Shown here one piece after another: positions 43,730 through 52,643 of a DNA stretch of 64,000 nt (position 1 is its first letter; every line of letters begins with the position of its first letter). This DNA comes from Bradyrhizobium sp. 4 (GTDB taxonomy: Bacteria > Pseudomonadota > Alphaproteobacteria > Rhizobiales > Xanthobacteraceae), in NCBI RefSeq assembly GCF_023100905.1, contig NZ_CP064687.1, forward strand, positions 186,001 to 250,000. Direction: 5' to 3'. Both the position numbers and the translations under genes were made by a program. Below the pieces are notes generated by a model, which worked only from the letters and a program-made list of their open reading frames with translations, was not told where the DNA came from and ran no database searches.

Positions 43730-44827
43730 ATGAGCGCGGTAGAGAGGCCATCGGTGCCCACATTAGAAGTGAATTGTGCGACGGCTGAAATGGCGGAAAC
43801 CGCCTTTGCAGGGCAAGTTGGCCCTGCGCGACGGGTCCTGCTCATCATCGAAGGGCTAGTGCTGATTGGAGCACTAGTCCTCCCGGTGATGCTGCACGAC
43901 TATCTTACGGTGTTTGCGACTCGCGTCGTGATCCTGGCGATCTTCGCTCTCTCGTTCGATCTGGTGTGGGGGTATGCCGGGATCATGAGTTTCGGGCAGG
44001 CCCTCTTCTTCGGCTCGGCAGGCTATGGCGTCGCGCTGCTTGCACGCGATCTCGACATCACCTCAATCCTTTTAGTGCTGCCGGCGGGCACACTAATCGG
44101 CCTCGTCTTCGCGCTGCTGCTCGGTGGTTTCCTCCTACTCGGCCGGCATCCAGCCAGCGTGATCTTCGTTTCGCTCGGTACGCTCACCGGCGCCTATGCC
44201 GCCGATCGTCTCGCGCGAGGCTGGTACTATCTTGGCGGCCAGAACGGCATTCCCTCGATTCCGCCGATGACGCTCGGCTCCTACGAACTCTCGGAAGGGC
44301 CGATCTTTTACTATCTCGCACTGGGGCTTCTCGTCATTGTCTACTTAGCATGCCGCTTCCTGGTGCGCTCGCAGTTCGGTCTCGCGCTCGCTGGCCTCCG
44401 CGAGAACGAGCAGCGCATCGCTTTCTTCGGCTATAAGACACAGCATCTGAAGGCCATAGTGTTCGCGATCAGCGGCGCCATCGCAGGCCTGGCCGGCAGC
44501 CTCTATGCCTTCCACGAGGGTTTTGTGTGGCCCAACATGATCGGCGTTGTGGTCTCCACGCAGGTCGTGCTCTACGTGCTGTTCGGCGGCTCCGGCACGC
44601 TGATAGGCGCGGTGATCGGTACGGCCATCGTCGAAGGCCTCTCTTTCTGGCTGTCGGACAATTACCGCGACATCTGGCCGATCATTCTGGGCCTGCTCCT
44701 GCTACTCGTGATCCTTTTCCGGCCGCTCGGGCTTATCAGCATAGTGTTGACGGAGCGCGAGCGCGTGGGTGGCTTCGCCGCGAAAGGGCAACGCAAGAAG
44801 AGGGCGCAGCATCATGCCGCTTCTTGA
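43730..44827 (+). CDS. Branched-chain/urea-type ABC permease, LivM/UrtC-like
   Basis: A 365-residue permease. An extended N-terminus of about 40 residues precedes the membrane part. ALSFDLVWGYAGIMSFGQALFFGSAGYGVALL is the LivM hallmark. RENEQRIAFFGYKTQHLKAIVFAISGAIAGLAGSLYAFHEGFVWP is the coupling loop and following helix. It partners with the LivH-like protein. The ATPase gene begins 14 bp before its stop. Confidence 0.92.
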   Translation: MSAVERPSVPTLEVNCATAEMAETAFAGQVGPARRVLLIIEGLVLIGALVLPVMLHDYLTVFATRVVILAIFALSFDLVWGYAGIMSFGQALFFGSAGYGVALLARDLDITSILLVLPAGTLIGLVFALLLGGFLLLGRHPASVIFVSLGTLTGAYAADRLARGWYYLGGQNGIPSIPPMTLGSYELSEGPIFYYLALGLLVIVYLACRFLVRSQFGLALAGLRENEQRIAFFGYKTQHLKAIVFAISGAIAGLAGSLYAFHEGFVWPNMIGVVVSTQVVLYVLFGGSGTLIGAVIGTAIVEGLSFWLSDNYRDIWPIILGLLLLLVILFRPLGLISIVLTERERVGGFAAKGQRKKRAQHHAAS

Positions 44828-45548
44828 AGCCGCAGGCATTGGAAAGATCTTTGGCAAGCTTACGGCACTCGATGGCGCGGCTCTCACGGTCGGCGAGAAC
44901 GAGTTCCACGGTTTGATCGGGCCAAACGGTTCGGGCAAAAGCACGCTGATGAAGTGCATTGCCGGGGCGGAAGTGCCGACGAAAGGCAAGGTCAGCTTCA
45001 TCAACACTGACATCACCGCATTCACGCCCACCGAGCGCGCTCGGGCTGGCATGAGCCTGAAGTTCCAAATCACATCGGTGCTGCCAACCCTCACCCTCTA
45101 CGACAATATCTTGCTCGCGCTGCAGGGGCACTGCTCGCTTCTTGATCTTGTGTTCTCGCGCAGCCGCAGACAGTTGCACGACCAGGTCATGATGATGCTC
45201 ACCCAGTTTCGTCTTGCCGATCGCGCGTTTGATGCCGCAGCAGCGCTTTCTCATGGTCAGCAACAATGGCTGGAGATTGCGATGGCGCTCGCGGGCAAGC
45301 CCCGGCTCCTGCTTTTGGACGAGCCCACCGGAGGCATGAGTCTGGAGGAGCGCCGCGTCACCGGCGAACTCTTGCGACCAATCAAAGAGCATTGCTCTCT
45401 CGTTATCGTAGAGCACGATCTCGATTTCATCCGCGATATCTGCGACCGCCTCACCGTCCTCGACCAAGGCAAGGTGCTTGCGACAGGAAGCGTCGCGGAG
45501 ATCCAGGCCAACAAACGTGTCCAGGAGATCTACTTACGCCGTGCTTAA
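44814..45548 (+). CDS. Branched-chain/urea-type ABC ATPase, LivG/UrtD-like
   Basis: A 244-residue ATPase. Walker A is GPNGSGKS, Walker B is RLLLLDEPTGGM and the switch His is in VIVEHDLDF. The signature region LSHGQQQWLEIAMAL resembles UrtD (LSHGQKQWLEIG) more than LivG (LSYGQQRRLEIA), supporting a urea/amide ligand over amino acids. ATG 44814 is used; the frame upstream to 44769 is inside the permease gene. Confidence 0.92.
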   Translation: MPLLEAAGIGKIFGKLTALDGAALTVGENEFHGLIGPNGSGKSTLMKCIAGAEVPTKGKVSFINTDITAFTPTERARAGMSLKFQITSVLPTLTLYDNILLALQGHCSLLDLVFSRSRRQLHDQVMMMLTQFRLADRAFDAAAALSHGQQQWLEIAMALAGKPRLLLLDEPTGGMSLEERRVTGELLRPIKEHCSLVIVEHDLDFIRDICDRLTVLDQGKVLATGSVAEIQANKRVQEIYLRRA

Positions 45549-46242
45549 ACAACAGTTCCTCGACATAAGGCATCTCGACGCGGGTTATGGCCGCAGCCAG
45601 GTGCTGTTTGACATTACCCTCGGCATTCCTAGGCGCGGCGGTGTCGCCGTGCTTGGCCGGAATGGTGCAGGCAAGACCACGCTGATGAAGGCCATCGTCG
45701 GCGAGCTACCAAGCTGGAGAGGCGAGGTTTTCTTTGATGGCCACGATTTCAATCGCCTCCGGACCGAGCAGCGTGTGCGCGCCGGTATCGGCTATGTGCC
45801 GCAAGAGCACTCGGTGTTCGCACGCCTCTCGGTACGTGATAATCTCGCAGTGGGATCGCTCTCCAACACCGACGCTTCGGCGATTGATCGGGTCCTGACG
45901 ATCTTTCCCAAGCTCGGCCACCGATTGGATCAGGCAGCCGGCACTCTTTCGGGCGGCGAGCGTAAGATGCTAGCGATCGGACGTGCGCTACTGGGAAGCC
46001 CAAAGCTGCTGCTGCTGGATGAGCCGACCGAGGGAGTTTGGATCGGCGTGATCGAGGAGATCACTGAACGCCTGACTGCGCTCACCAAGGAGATCGCGGT
46101 GGTCATCGTCGAGCAGCACCTGGATCTCGCTTTGCGCGTGGCGAGCCACGCGTACGTACTCGATCGCGGCCGCATCGCGCTGCACGGCGCGGCAGGCGAT
46201 GTCCGCGGCAATCCGGAACTTCTGCGGTACCTCGCACCTTAG
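45541..46242 (+). CDS. Branched-chain/urea-type ABC ATPase, LivF/UrtE-like
   Basis: A 233-residue ATPase starting at GTG 45541, overlapping the previous gene by 8 bp. It has Walker A GRNGAGKT, Q-loop YVPQEHSVFARLSV, signature LSGGERKMLAIGRALL and Walker B LLLLDEPTEGVW. It pairs with the UrtD-like ATPase and is the last gene of the amidase-importer operon. Confidence 0.92.
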   Translation: MLKQQFLDIRHLDAGYGRSQVLFDITLGIPRRGGVAVLGRNGAGKTTLMKAIVGELPSWRGEVFFDGHDFNRLRTEQRVRAGIGYVPQEHSVFARLSVRDNLAVGSLSNTDASAIDRVLTIFPKLGHRLDQAAGTLSGGERKMLAIGRALLGSPKLLLLDEPTEGVWIGVIEEITERLTALTKEIAVVIVEQHLDLALRVASHAYVLDRGRIALHGAAGDVRGNPELLRYLAP

Positions 46243-46289
46243 TTTTTAGCGCCAGTCCGAGATAGTTAACTCACTCGCTAAGTGAGCGT

Positions 46290-46850
46290 GGCTGAGCAGG
46301 CGAGGGTTCGCCATAGCAGTCCGGCGAACAGGCCGCTCAAGCGTTGTCTGAGTCAGCGAGGATGCGGCGGCATGTTGTGGCCAACGGCTGAGAGGATGAC
46401 ATTTGCGGCATCGTCGGCGCTGCACTTGAGGTACGTGGCCGAGGTCACCTTCGGCTTTTGTGTGTCCGATCATGGGCTCGATGGGGAAGCGGCGGCGCAG
46501 CTCTCGCCTAATGACACCGAAGACGCCGCGCTTCTCCCGGAAATGGAGACGCGAAGGTGAATTTTGTGCGTCGTGACCGCAGTGCCCCTGCTAGGCCCGC
46601 TCAATCGCACAGCCACAGAGTGTCTCGGCGCAGACGATGACGTCCCGCAAACGTGTGACCTTCGCAGGGGGGCGGGCATTGCGCCGGCGTGCAGCACGAA
46701 TAGGCCACCACGGGCCCGGCGGTTTGTTGCTGAGGACGGAGGTCCTCACGTCCAATTCGTAGGGCGCGGCGGCCTTTGCCGAATGCACTCCGGCTCCGGG
46801 GCATGGGTTGCGCTTGCAGGGGCGCCAGGATTGCTTGGTCGAGCCCACAG
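46290..46850 (-). pseudogene. IS5-family transposase relic, multiply frameshifted
   Basis: Reading the minus strand in pieces gives HAPEPECIRQRP, AAAPYELDV, CEGHTFAG, VCAETLCGCAIERA, then GVIRRELRRRFPIEPMIGHTKAEGDLG, YLKCSADDAANVILSAVGHNM and RRILADSD. In this order they match IS5-type transposases (HAPEVECIGKGK, APYEFGVK, YDGHTL, ...AIEPVIGHLKAEG, LGRCYLKG, AVGHNFRRILAWL). At least four frameshifts separate the pieces. The relic fills the gap between two operons. Confidence 0.75.
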
Positions 46851-46940
46851 ACACGCTACATCAAGTTCCAGACGGACGCGCTTTTGAGAAAAGCTGAGGG
46901 GAGGCCGGCAGTCTTCCTATAAGCCGCCGTTTCAGGGCAT

Positions 46941-46958
46941 CTACCCAATCTTACCCAA
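46941..46958 (+). promoter_or_regulatory. Direct-repeat operator candidate before the Tm-1-like operon
   Basis: CTACCCAA (46941) and TTACCCAA (46951) are 10 bp apart, 98 bp before the GTG of the Tm-1-like gene. They match the sites at 10226 and 39933 in sequence, phase and orientation. The site lies beyond the edge of the IS5 relic. Confidence 0.6.
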
Positions 46959-47038
46959 TCACACTCCTCGCCGAGGTTATAGCCAGCGTCGGCTCGGTTT
47001 AGACCACATGCTATTAAGAATGATCCGGGAGGAAGATC

Positions 47039-48307
47039 GTGTCTCACCATTGCACGGGCGACCAGGGGTCGGTCCGGGATGGTAATCGATCTGGGATTTC
47101 GGCCGGCGCCTCAGGCGCGGTTGCAATCGTGGCTACGCTGGACACCAAAGGCCCCGAAGCATCCTTCCTCTCGGACATCATCCAAACATGCGGCCGAAAG
47201 ACCATCCTGATCGATATCGGGACCTCGAACAATGAGGTGAAGGCCGCCCACGCAACTGACGCGAGCCGCGCGCGCTCAGCCTCGCCCGCCGAGCTCCTGA
47301 AAGAGATTGCCGCAACTACCCGCATAAAGGTGGCTGGCCTGCTCGCCTCGGGCGCAATCAGCGCGATTGTGGCCATTGCAGGAGGCAAGGGAAGCGCTGT
47401 TTTCGGCGAGGTCGTGTCTGATTTGCCTTACGGCTTCCCCAAGCTGCTGGTGACCAGTGCAAGACCAGCGCTCCTGGCCGAACTCGCGATCCACAACGAC
47501 ATCATGCTCTATCCGACCTTGGTCGATTTCTTCGGCATTAACGCGTTCACGGCAAGGGTGCTGGAGAATGCAGGCCGAGCCATTGCGGCCATGCGCTATG
47601 TGCCGGCCAAGCATGGGTGCGAAAGAAAGATTGTTGCGATCACGGCCTTCGGTGTGACGACGCCCGCGGCAACTCAATGCGTGGCACGTCTTGCAGAGGC
47701 CGGCACAGACGCGATCGTTTTTCCTGCCAACGGTGCTGGCGGTCGCAAAATGGAGCAGCTGATTGCTGCCGGCGAATTCGATGCCGTGCTCGATCTGACC
47801 ACAACGGAATTGGCCGATGAACTCATGGGAGGCACGGCCAGCGCCGGGCCCGATCGGCTCAAGGCGGCCTCGCGCCGCTCAATCCCACAAGTCATCGCGC
47901 CCGGCGCGATCGACATGGTCAATTTTGGTCCACCGGCCAGCGTTCCCGATCAATTTCGCGGCCGCCAATTCTATTCACATACACCGTACACGACACTGAT
48001 GCGAACCACGCCTGCGGAGAGCGCAAAGATCGGCCGGGTTACGGCCGAGCGGCTCTCGCAAGCACGCGGGCCGGCAGCCGTGCTTTGGCCAGCCAAAGGC
48101 GTGTCAGATTACGACCGAGAGGGTGGCGTCTTTCGCGATGCCGATGCCGATGGGGCATGGCTCCAGGCAGTTAAGGACAATCTCCGGCCAGAGATCGTTG
48201 TCTGCGAGCTGGACTGTCACATCAACGACCCCGAATTTGCCGAGGCCGCCGTGACGTGGCTCCTCAAACAATTAGGTCAAGGAGGCACGTCCCGTGCAGA
48301 TGTTTGA
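47039..48307 (+). CDS. Tm-1-like (UPF0261) ATP-binding domain protein
   Basis: A 422-residue protein of the UPF0261/Tm-1 N-terminal family. It has VAIVATLDTKGPEASFLSDIIQTCGRKTILIDIGT, a central AFGVTTPAATQCVARLAEAGTDAIVFPANGAGGRKMEQLI, DLTTTELADELMGG, and a late LWPAKGVSDYDREGGVFRDADAD. In tomato Tm-1, this domain is joined to a PEP-hydrolase-like barrel; here the barrel is the next gene. The bacterial function is unknown. GTG 47039 has an excellent GGGAGGAA upstream. It is the first gene of an operon with the direct-repeat operator candidate 98 bp upstream. Confidence 0.9.
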   Translation: MSHHCTGDQGSVRDGNRSGISAGASGAVAIVATLDTKGPEASFLSDIIQTCGRKTILIDIGTSNNEVKAAHATDASRARSASPAELLKEIAATTRIKVAGLLASGAISAIVAIAGGKGSAVFGEVVSDLPYGFPKLLVTSARPALLAELAIHNDIMLYPTLVDFFGINAFTARVLENAGRAIAAMRYVPAKHGCERKIVAITAFGVTTPAATQCVARLAEAGTDAIVFPANGAGGRKMEQLIAAGEFDAVLDLTTTELADELMGGTASAGPDRLKAASRRSIPQVIAPGAIDMVNFGPPASVPDQFRGRQFYSHTPYTTLMRTTPAESAKIGRVTAERLSQARGPAAVLWPAKGVSDYDREGGVFRDADADGAWLQAVKDNLRPEIVVCELDCHINDPEFAEAAVTWLLKQLGQGGTSRADV

Positions 48308-49124
48308 GCGAACCGAAATTCTCTCGAGGATTGCAGGTCAGGTCGCGGAGCGAAAAGCGGTCCTTGCCGCGGCGAGCAGCTGCGGCCTCGTCGCAAAATG
48401 CGCGGCACTCGGAGGGGCGGATATGCTGGTGGTCTACTCTACTGGGCTCTCGCGGCTCATGGGGCTCCCCACCAGTCGTATTGGTGACTCCAACGCGCGT
48501 ACGCTGGAGCTTGCGGTAGAAATCCGCAACGTCGTGTCTTCCGTACCCGTCATAGGCGGCGTCGAGGCCTGGGATCCCCTGCGGCTCGATCTCGACAGTC
48601 TTCTCAACAGTTTCCTAGCCGCGGGATTCTCCGGTGTCATCAACTATCCGACCATCTCCACGATGGGAGAGAAATGGCGTGACCGCCGCGGCCGCGTTGG
48701 ACTTGGCTTCGAGCGCGAGCTCGAGATGATTGCGACCGCCCGCAAGAAGAACATCTTCTCGCTTGCCTACGTTGCGAGCCCCGAAGATGCCAAAGCCATG
48801 GCAAGCAGCGGAGCCGACTGCATCGTCCCACATGTCGGCGCGACGCGCGGCGGGCTCGTGGGCCATGAGGAGGGCCAGTCCATCCAGGAGGCGATCCGGC
48901 GCATCAACGAGATCAACGCGGCCGCGCAAGCGGTCCGCTCGGACGTCATCCTGCTCTGTCATGGTGGGGCGGTCGCGGAGCCCCAGCACACGTTCGAGGT
49001 CTATCGGTCGACCGAGTGTGTCGGCTTTGTCGGGGCCTCCTCAATCGAACGAATACCGATTGAACGCTCGGTCAAAGCGGCGGCAGAGGAGTTCAAAGCC
49101 GTTCCCCTTCCGCGACATCACTGA
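48294..49124 (+). CDS. PEP-hydrolase-like TIM-barrel protein (Tm-1 C-terminal type)
   Basis: A barrel protein of 276 residues. It has ADMLVVYSTGLSRLMGLPTSRIGDSNARTLELA, GFSGVINYPTISTMG, a phosphate-site-like CHGGAVAEPQHTFEV and VGFVGASSIERIPIE. It corresponds to the C-terminal half of plant Tm-1 and to the sensor half of the regulator at 17.3-19.1 kb. The GTG start, eight bases after GGAGG, overlaps the Tm-1-like gene by 14 bp; ATG 48300 is an alternative. The tight overlap suggests a two-subunit version of the plant fusion. The reaction is unproven despite the family name. Confidence 0.88.
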   Translation: MQMFERTEILSRIAGQVAERKAVLAAASSCGLVAKCAALGGADMLVVYSTGLSRLMGLPTSRIGDSNARTLELAVEIRNVVSSVPVIGGVEAWDPLRLDLDSLLNSFLAAGFSGVINYPTISTMGEKWRDRRGRVGLGFERELEMIATARKKNIFSLAYVASPEDAKAMASSGADCIVPHVGATRGGLVGHEEGQSIQEAIRRINEINAAAQAVRSDVILLCHGGAVAEPQHTFEVYRSTECVGFVGASSIERIPIERSVKAAAEEFKAVPLPRHH

Positions 49125-49154
49125 CGTTCAAAGAAACACCGCAGCGAGGCGGAG

Positions 49155-50930
49155 ATGGACAAGCCGATCAACCAATCAGGCGAACAAAGGACAGCGGCAT
49201 TGCCACCAATAGGTGCTACTCAAACGTTCGAAACAGAGGTGCTCGTAGTCGGTAGCGGGGCAGCCGGCCTTTCGGCGGCACTCTACGCCGCAAAGAATGG
49301 ACTTCGCGTGACGGTTTGCGAAAAGTCTTCGCGTCTCGGCGGGACCACGTCGCTGTCGAATGGCATGATCTGGGTTCCCTGTTCGCTTCAGGCGCGCTCC
49401 GCCAAAATCGATGACTCGCTTCCGAAAGCCAGGACATACCTCGAGCATGAGCTTGGCAATTACTATCGGCAAGACTTCATCGAAGCCTATCTTGAGGACG
49501 GGCCGACTGCGCTTGCCGCTCTCGAGACCGGGACAGAGGTCAAGTTCACGCTGGCCTCCGCGCCCGATTATCACTCAAGCCAGGTCGGCGGAGTCGACAA
49601 AGGCCGGGCACTCAGCCCTGCACCCTACGATGCGCGGCTGCTCGGCCCCGACTTCGATCTGATCGGCGACCCCATTCGCGTTGTGCTCGGGGGGATGATG
49701 ATTTCTTCCAGCGAAGTCCGAAGCTTCCTGAATCCGTTCCAATCGTTTGCTTCCCTCAAGCATGTCTTGCGTCGCGTGACTCGCTACGCGCGGGATCGCT
49801 TGAGCTACAGGCGCGGCACCGAGTTCAGCGGAGGCAATGCCCTGATTGCGCGCCTGCTCGTGAGTTTGCGGAAGTTAGGCGTAGAAATATGGCCGGCGTC
49901 TCCTCTCGTTGAGCTCGTCATGGAAGACGGGCGCGTCACAGGGGCAATCGTCAAACGCGGCAATTCTGAGATCCGCGTGCGCGCATCCCACGCTGTCATT
50001 CTCGCGACCGGCGGCTTCGCCCGCAACGCGCAGCTGAGAGCCGAGCTGAGCGGCCCACACCAGCATGACGACACGCTGGCTCATGCCGATGTTACAGGCG
50101 ATGGCATTAACCTTGCCTCAAAGCTCGGAGCTGCAATCGACAAGGACGTCGCTTCTGCAGGGTTCTGGACTCCAGTCTCGATGCTCAGGAGTGGGACAGG
50201 CTCCCAAATCGTCCCCTACGGATGGCTCGACCGCGGACGACCCGGCGTCATTGCGGTTGCCCCGAATGGGCAACGTTTCGTCAACGAATCCAATTCATAC
50301 CACGATATCTGCCTCGCGATGTTTGGAAACGGATATCCCGCAGACAAGCGGTTCTACTTCGTTTGCGATCACGAGTTCGTTCGGCTGAGGGGCATGGGAC
50401 ATCTGCTGCCTTGGCCATGGACGTTGAGTATCCGGAAGTACGCGCGGCTCGGCTACGTCACACTGGGCCGAACGATACCGGAGCTAGCCATGCAAATTGG
50501 GTTGAATCCCGGCGAGCTCCAAAGGACGGTCGAGGAGCATAATGCGCACGCCGCCACTGGCGTCGATCCGCTCTTCAAACGCGGTGAATCGGCGTTCAAC
50601 CGCACGCTTGGCGATCCCTCGGTAGGAACGAAAAATCCAAATCTTGGGCCCATCCAGAGTGGCCCCTTCATCGCGCTGCCGATCGTTCCGGCAACGCTCG
50701 GCACAGCCGCCGGCTTGGCGACCGATAGCTACGGCAAGGTTCTGGACGCAGAACGCAAGCCAATCCCGGGTCTTTATGCCTGCGGCAATGATATGACCTC
50801 ACCAATGCGTGGAATTTATCCGGGAGCAGGCATCACCATCGGCCCCGGCATAGTCTTCGCTTACCGGGCAGTTTCGAACATTCTGGCATCCGCTCATCGC
50901 GTGCAGAAGGCGCCTGCATCCGCAACGTGA
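49155..50930 (+). CDS. FAD-dependent dehydrogenase, 3-ketosteroid-dehydrogenase/fumarate-reductase-like
   Basis: A 591-residue flavoprotein. The FAD site is VLVVGSGAAGLSAALYAAKNGLRVTVCEKSSRLGGTTSLS. AVILATGGFARN and the C-terminal GLYACGNDMTSPMRGIYPGAGITIGPGIVFAYRAV are typical of the 3-oxosteroid delta-1-dehydrogenase and fumarate-reductase flavoprotein family. It should introduce or reduce a C=C bond next to a carbonyl. No heme or quinone domain is attached. It lies 30 bp after the barrel gene, so it is probably in the same operon. No steroid gene context is seen. Confidence 0.87.
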   Translation: MDKPINQSGEQRTAALPPIGATQTFETEVLVVGSGAAGLSAALYAAKNGLRVTVCEKSSRLGGTTSLSNGMIWVPCSLQARSAKIDDSLPKARTYLEHELGNYYRQDFIEAYLEDGPTALAALETGTEVKFTLASAPDYHSSQVGGVDKGRALSPAPYDARLLGPDFDLIGDPIRVVLGGMMISSSEVRSFLNPFQSFASLKHVLRRVTRYARDRLSYRRGTEFSGGNALIARLLVSLRKLGVEIWPASPLVELVMEDGRVTGAIVKRGNSEIRVRASHAVILATGGFARNAQLRAELSGPHQHDDTLAHADVTGDGINLASKLGAAIDKDVASAGFWTPVSMLRSGTGSQIVPYGWLDRGRPGVIAVAPNGQRFVNESNSYHDICLAMFGNGYPADKRFYFVCDHEFVRLRGMGHLLPWPWTLSIRKYARLGYVTLGRTIPELAMQIGLNPGELQRTVEEHNAHAATGVDPLFKRGESAFNRTLGDPSVGTKNPNLGPIQSGPFIALPIVPATLGTAAGLATDSYGKVLDAERKPIPGLYACGNDMTSPMRGIYPGAGITIGPGIVFAYRAVSNILASAHRVQKAPASAT

Positions 50931-51230
50931 AATCGCGACTCACGGCATCTGTATCGCGACACGAGGTCAATTCGGTCATCTTGATGCCGTCGATTTTGCT
51001 GCTTTGGGAAGCAAGGACCATGTCTTCATTCTGGCGGCGTTCTCCTGTTCGAATCTCTGCTGGATGCCTCCCGGACCGCGTTGAGCCGGGGTGATCAATT
51101 TCGCCTTCGGCGCAGGTGCATTGCGGCGGCGGGATGCGAGCCCATCACGCGAGAGTCTGAACGCCATCATCGAAGACCGACCTTCGCATTTTATTCACAC
51201 GCGTTTCATCCTCTTACGTCTGGAATCGAC
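50931..51230 (+). other. 300 bp gap before pyruvate kinase
   Basis: No gene is supported. The pyruvate kinase frame is open upstream to 51081, but those residues are not kinase-like. The gap may hold a separate promoter, though no clear -35/-10 pair was found. Confidence 0.4.
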
Positions 51231-52643
51231 ATGCGTCGTTCGCGCCTCGCCAAAATCGTTGCGACCGTTGGTCCGGCGACAGCTGCACCAGAACGATTGC
51301 GTGCTCTCTATCTCTCAGGCGCAGATACGTTCCGACTCAATTTCAGTCACGGGAGCCTGGACGATCACGCACGGGTCTATGACTCGATCCGCAATCTCGA
51401 ACGGGACTTCGGCACGCCAATAGGCGTCCTGCAGGATCTGCAAGGACCGAAGATCCGCATCGGCGCCGTCGAAGGCGGCAAGCTCGATCTACGCGCCGGC
51501 GAGAAGGTTCGATTTGTGCTCGACGGAGCTACGGGCGGAACGCAATCGATCCCACTACCTCATCCGGAAATATTCGCGGCCGCACGTCCGGGCCAGACTC
51601 TTCTCGTCGACGACGGCCGAGTGCGCCTGCGCGTTGAGAGTCCGGGCGATGGGCAGATCATCGCGACAGTTCTCGTCGGTGGAGCGATCCGCGATCGCAA
51701 AGGGGTAAACCTGCCAGGTTCGCTGCTTGCTATATCTCCTCTGACGAAGAAGGACCGCGGCGACCTCGCCTTCGGCCTCGCACTCGGGGTCGACTGGGTC
51801 GCCCTGTCGTTCGTCCAGAAGCCTTCCGACCTCCTAGAGGCGCGCGGGCTGATCGGCGAGCGTGCCGGTCTGATAGCGAAGATCGAGACGCCTATGGCGC
51901 TCGATCGTATCGACGATATCATTCTCCTGTCAGACGGCATTATGGTCGCACGCGGTGATCTCGGTGTCGAAATCCCGCCCGAGGAGGTGCCGGGCCGACA
52001 GAAGGAACTCATCCGCGCCTGTCGGCTGACCGGAAAGCCCGTGATCGTCGCAACACAGATGTTGGAGTCGATGGTGGCTGCACCGACAGCGACGCGCGCG
52101 GAAGCCTCAGACGTCGCTACCGCCATCTACGATGGAGCTGACGCGGTCATGCTGTCGGCTGAGTCGGCAAGCGGCGCCTATCCAATCGAGGCAGTTGTCA
52201 TGATGGACAAAGTAATCAGAAGTACTGAACGGCATCATCTCTATCGGTCGCTGGTCCAAGCCTCGCAAGCCGACGAAGAGATGTCCCCACCGCATGCAGT
52301 CGCCGCCGCTGGTGCAGACCTTGCGGTGACCCTCAATGCGAAGGCGATCATCGGTTTCACTGCAAGCGGCACGACGGCGGCGCGCATCGCGCGCAAGCGG
52401 CCCCCGGTGCCGGTTCTTGCTCTCACTCCAGATGAGAAAGTCGCGCGGCGCATGTGCCTGCTGTGGGGGGTGCACAGCATCGTTTCAGACGATCCCGCCA
52501 CCGACGAGGAGATGACGCAGATAGCCGCAGCGGTGGCGCGCAACGAAGGTTATCTTGAAGCAGGTGATTTGGTGATCGTCGTATCCGGCGTGCCGTTTGG
52601 GCAAATAGGTGCAACCAACAACGTCCGTATTGTCACCTGCTAA
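51231..52643 (+). CDS. pyk: Pyruvate kinase
   Basis: A 470-residue pyruvate kinase converting PEP and ADP to pyruvate and ATP. It has RRSRLAKIVATVGPA, the FRLNFSHG motif, LQDLQGPKIRIG, the catalytic Lys in GLIAKIETPMALD, MVARGDLGVEIPPEEVPGRQKELI, and MLSAESASGAYPIEAV. The C-terminal allosteric domain is present (FTASGTTAARIARKRP). ATG 51231 is chosen because the kinase homology begins there. A catabolic-cluster pyruvate kinase is probably an extra copy, placed downstream of a PEP-hydrolase-like gene. Confidence 0.93.
   Translation: MRRSRLAKIVATVGPATAAPERLRALYLSGADTFRLNFSHGSLDDHARVYDSIRNLERDFGTPIGVLQDLQGPKIRIGAVEGGKLDLRAGEKVRFVLDGATGGTQSIPLPHPEIFAAARPGQTLLVDDGRVRLRVESPGDGQIIATVLVGGAIRDRKGVNLPGSLLAISPLTKKDRGDLAFGLALGVDWVALSFVQKPSDLLEARGLIGERAGLIAKIETPMALDRIDDIILLSDGIMVARGDLGVEIPPEEVPGRQKELIRACRLTGKPVIVATQMLESMVAAPTATRAEASDVATAIYDGADAVMLSAESASGAYPIEAVVMMDKVIRSTERHHLYRSLVQASQADEEMSPPHAVAAAGADLAVTLNAKAIIGFTASGTTAARIARKRPPVPVLALTPDEKVARRMCLLWGVHSIVSDDPATDEEMTQIAAAVARNEGYLEAGDLVIVVSGVPFGQIGATNNVRIVTC

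Noticed and set aside
50976..51170. 64-codon minus-strand frame as a transposase remnant
   Set aside because: Composition is natural-looking in part, but no transposase motif could be recognised.
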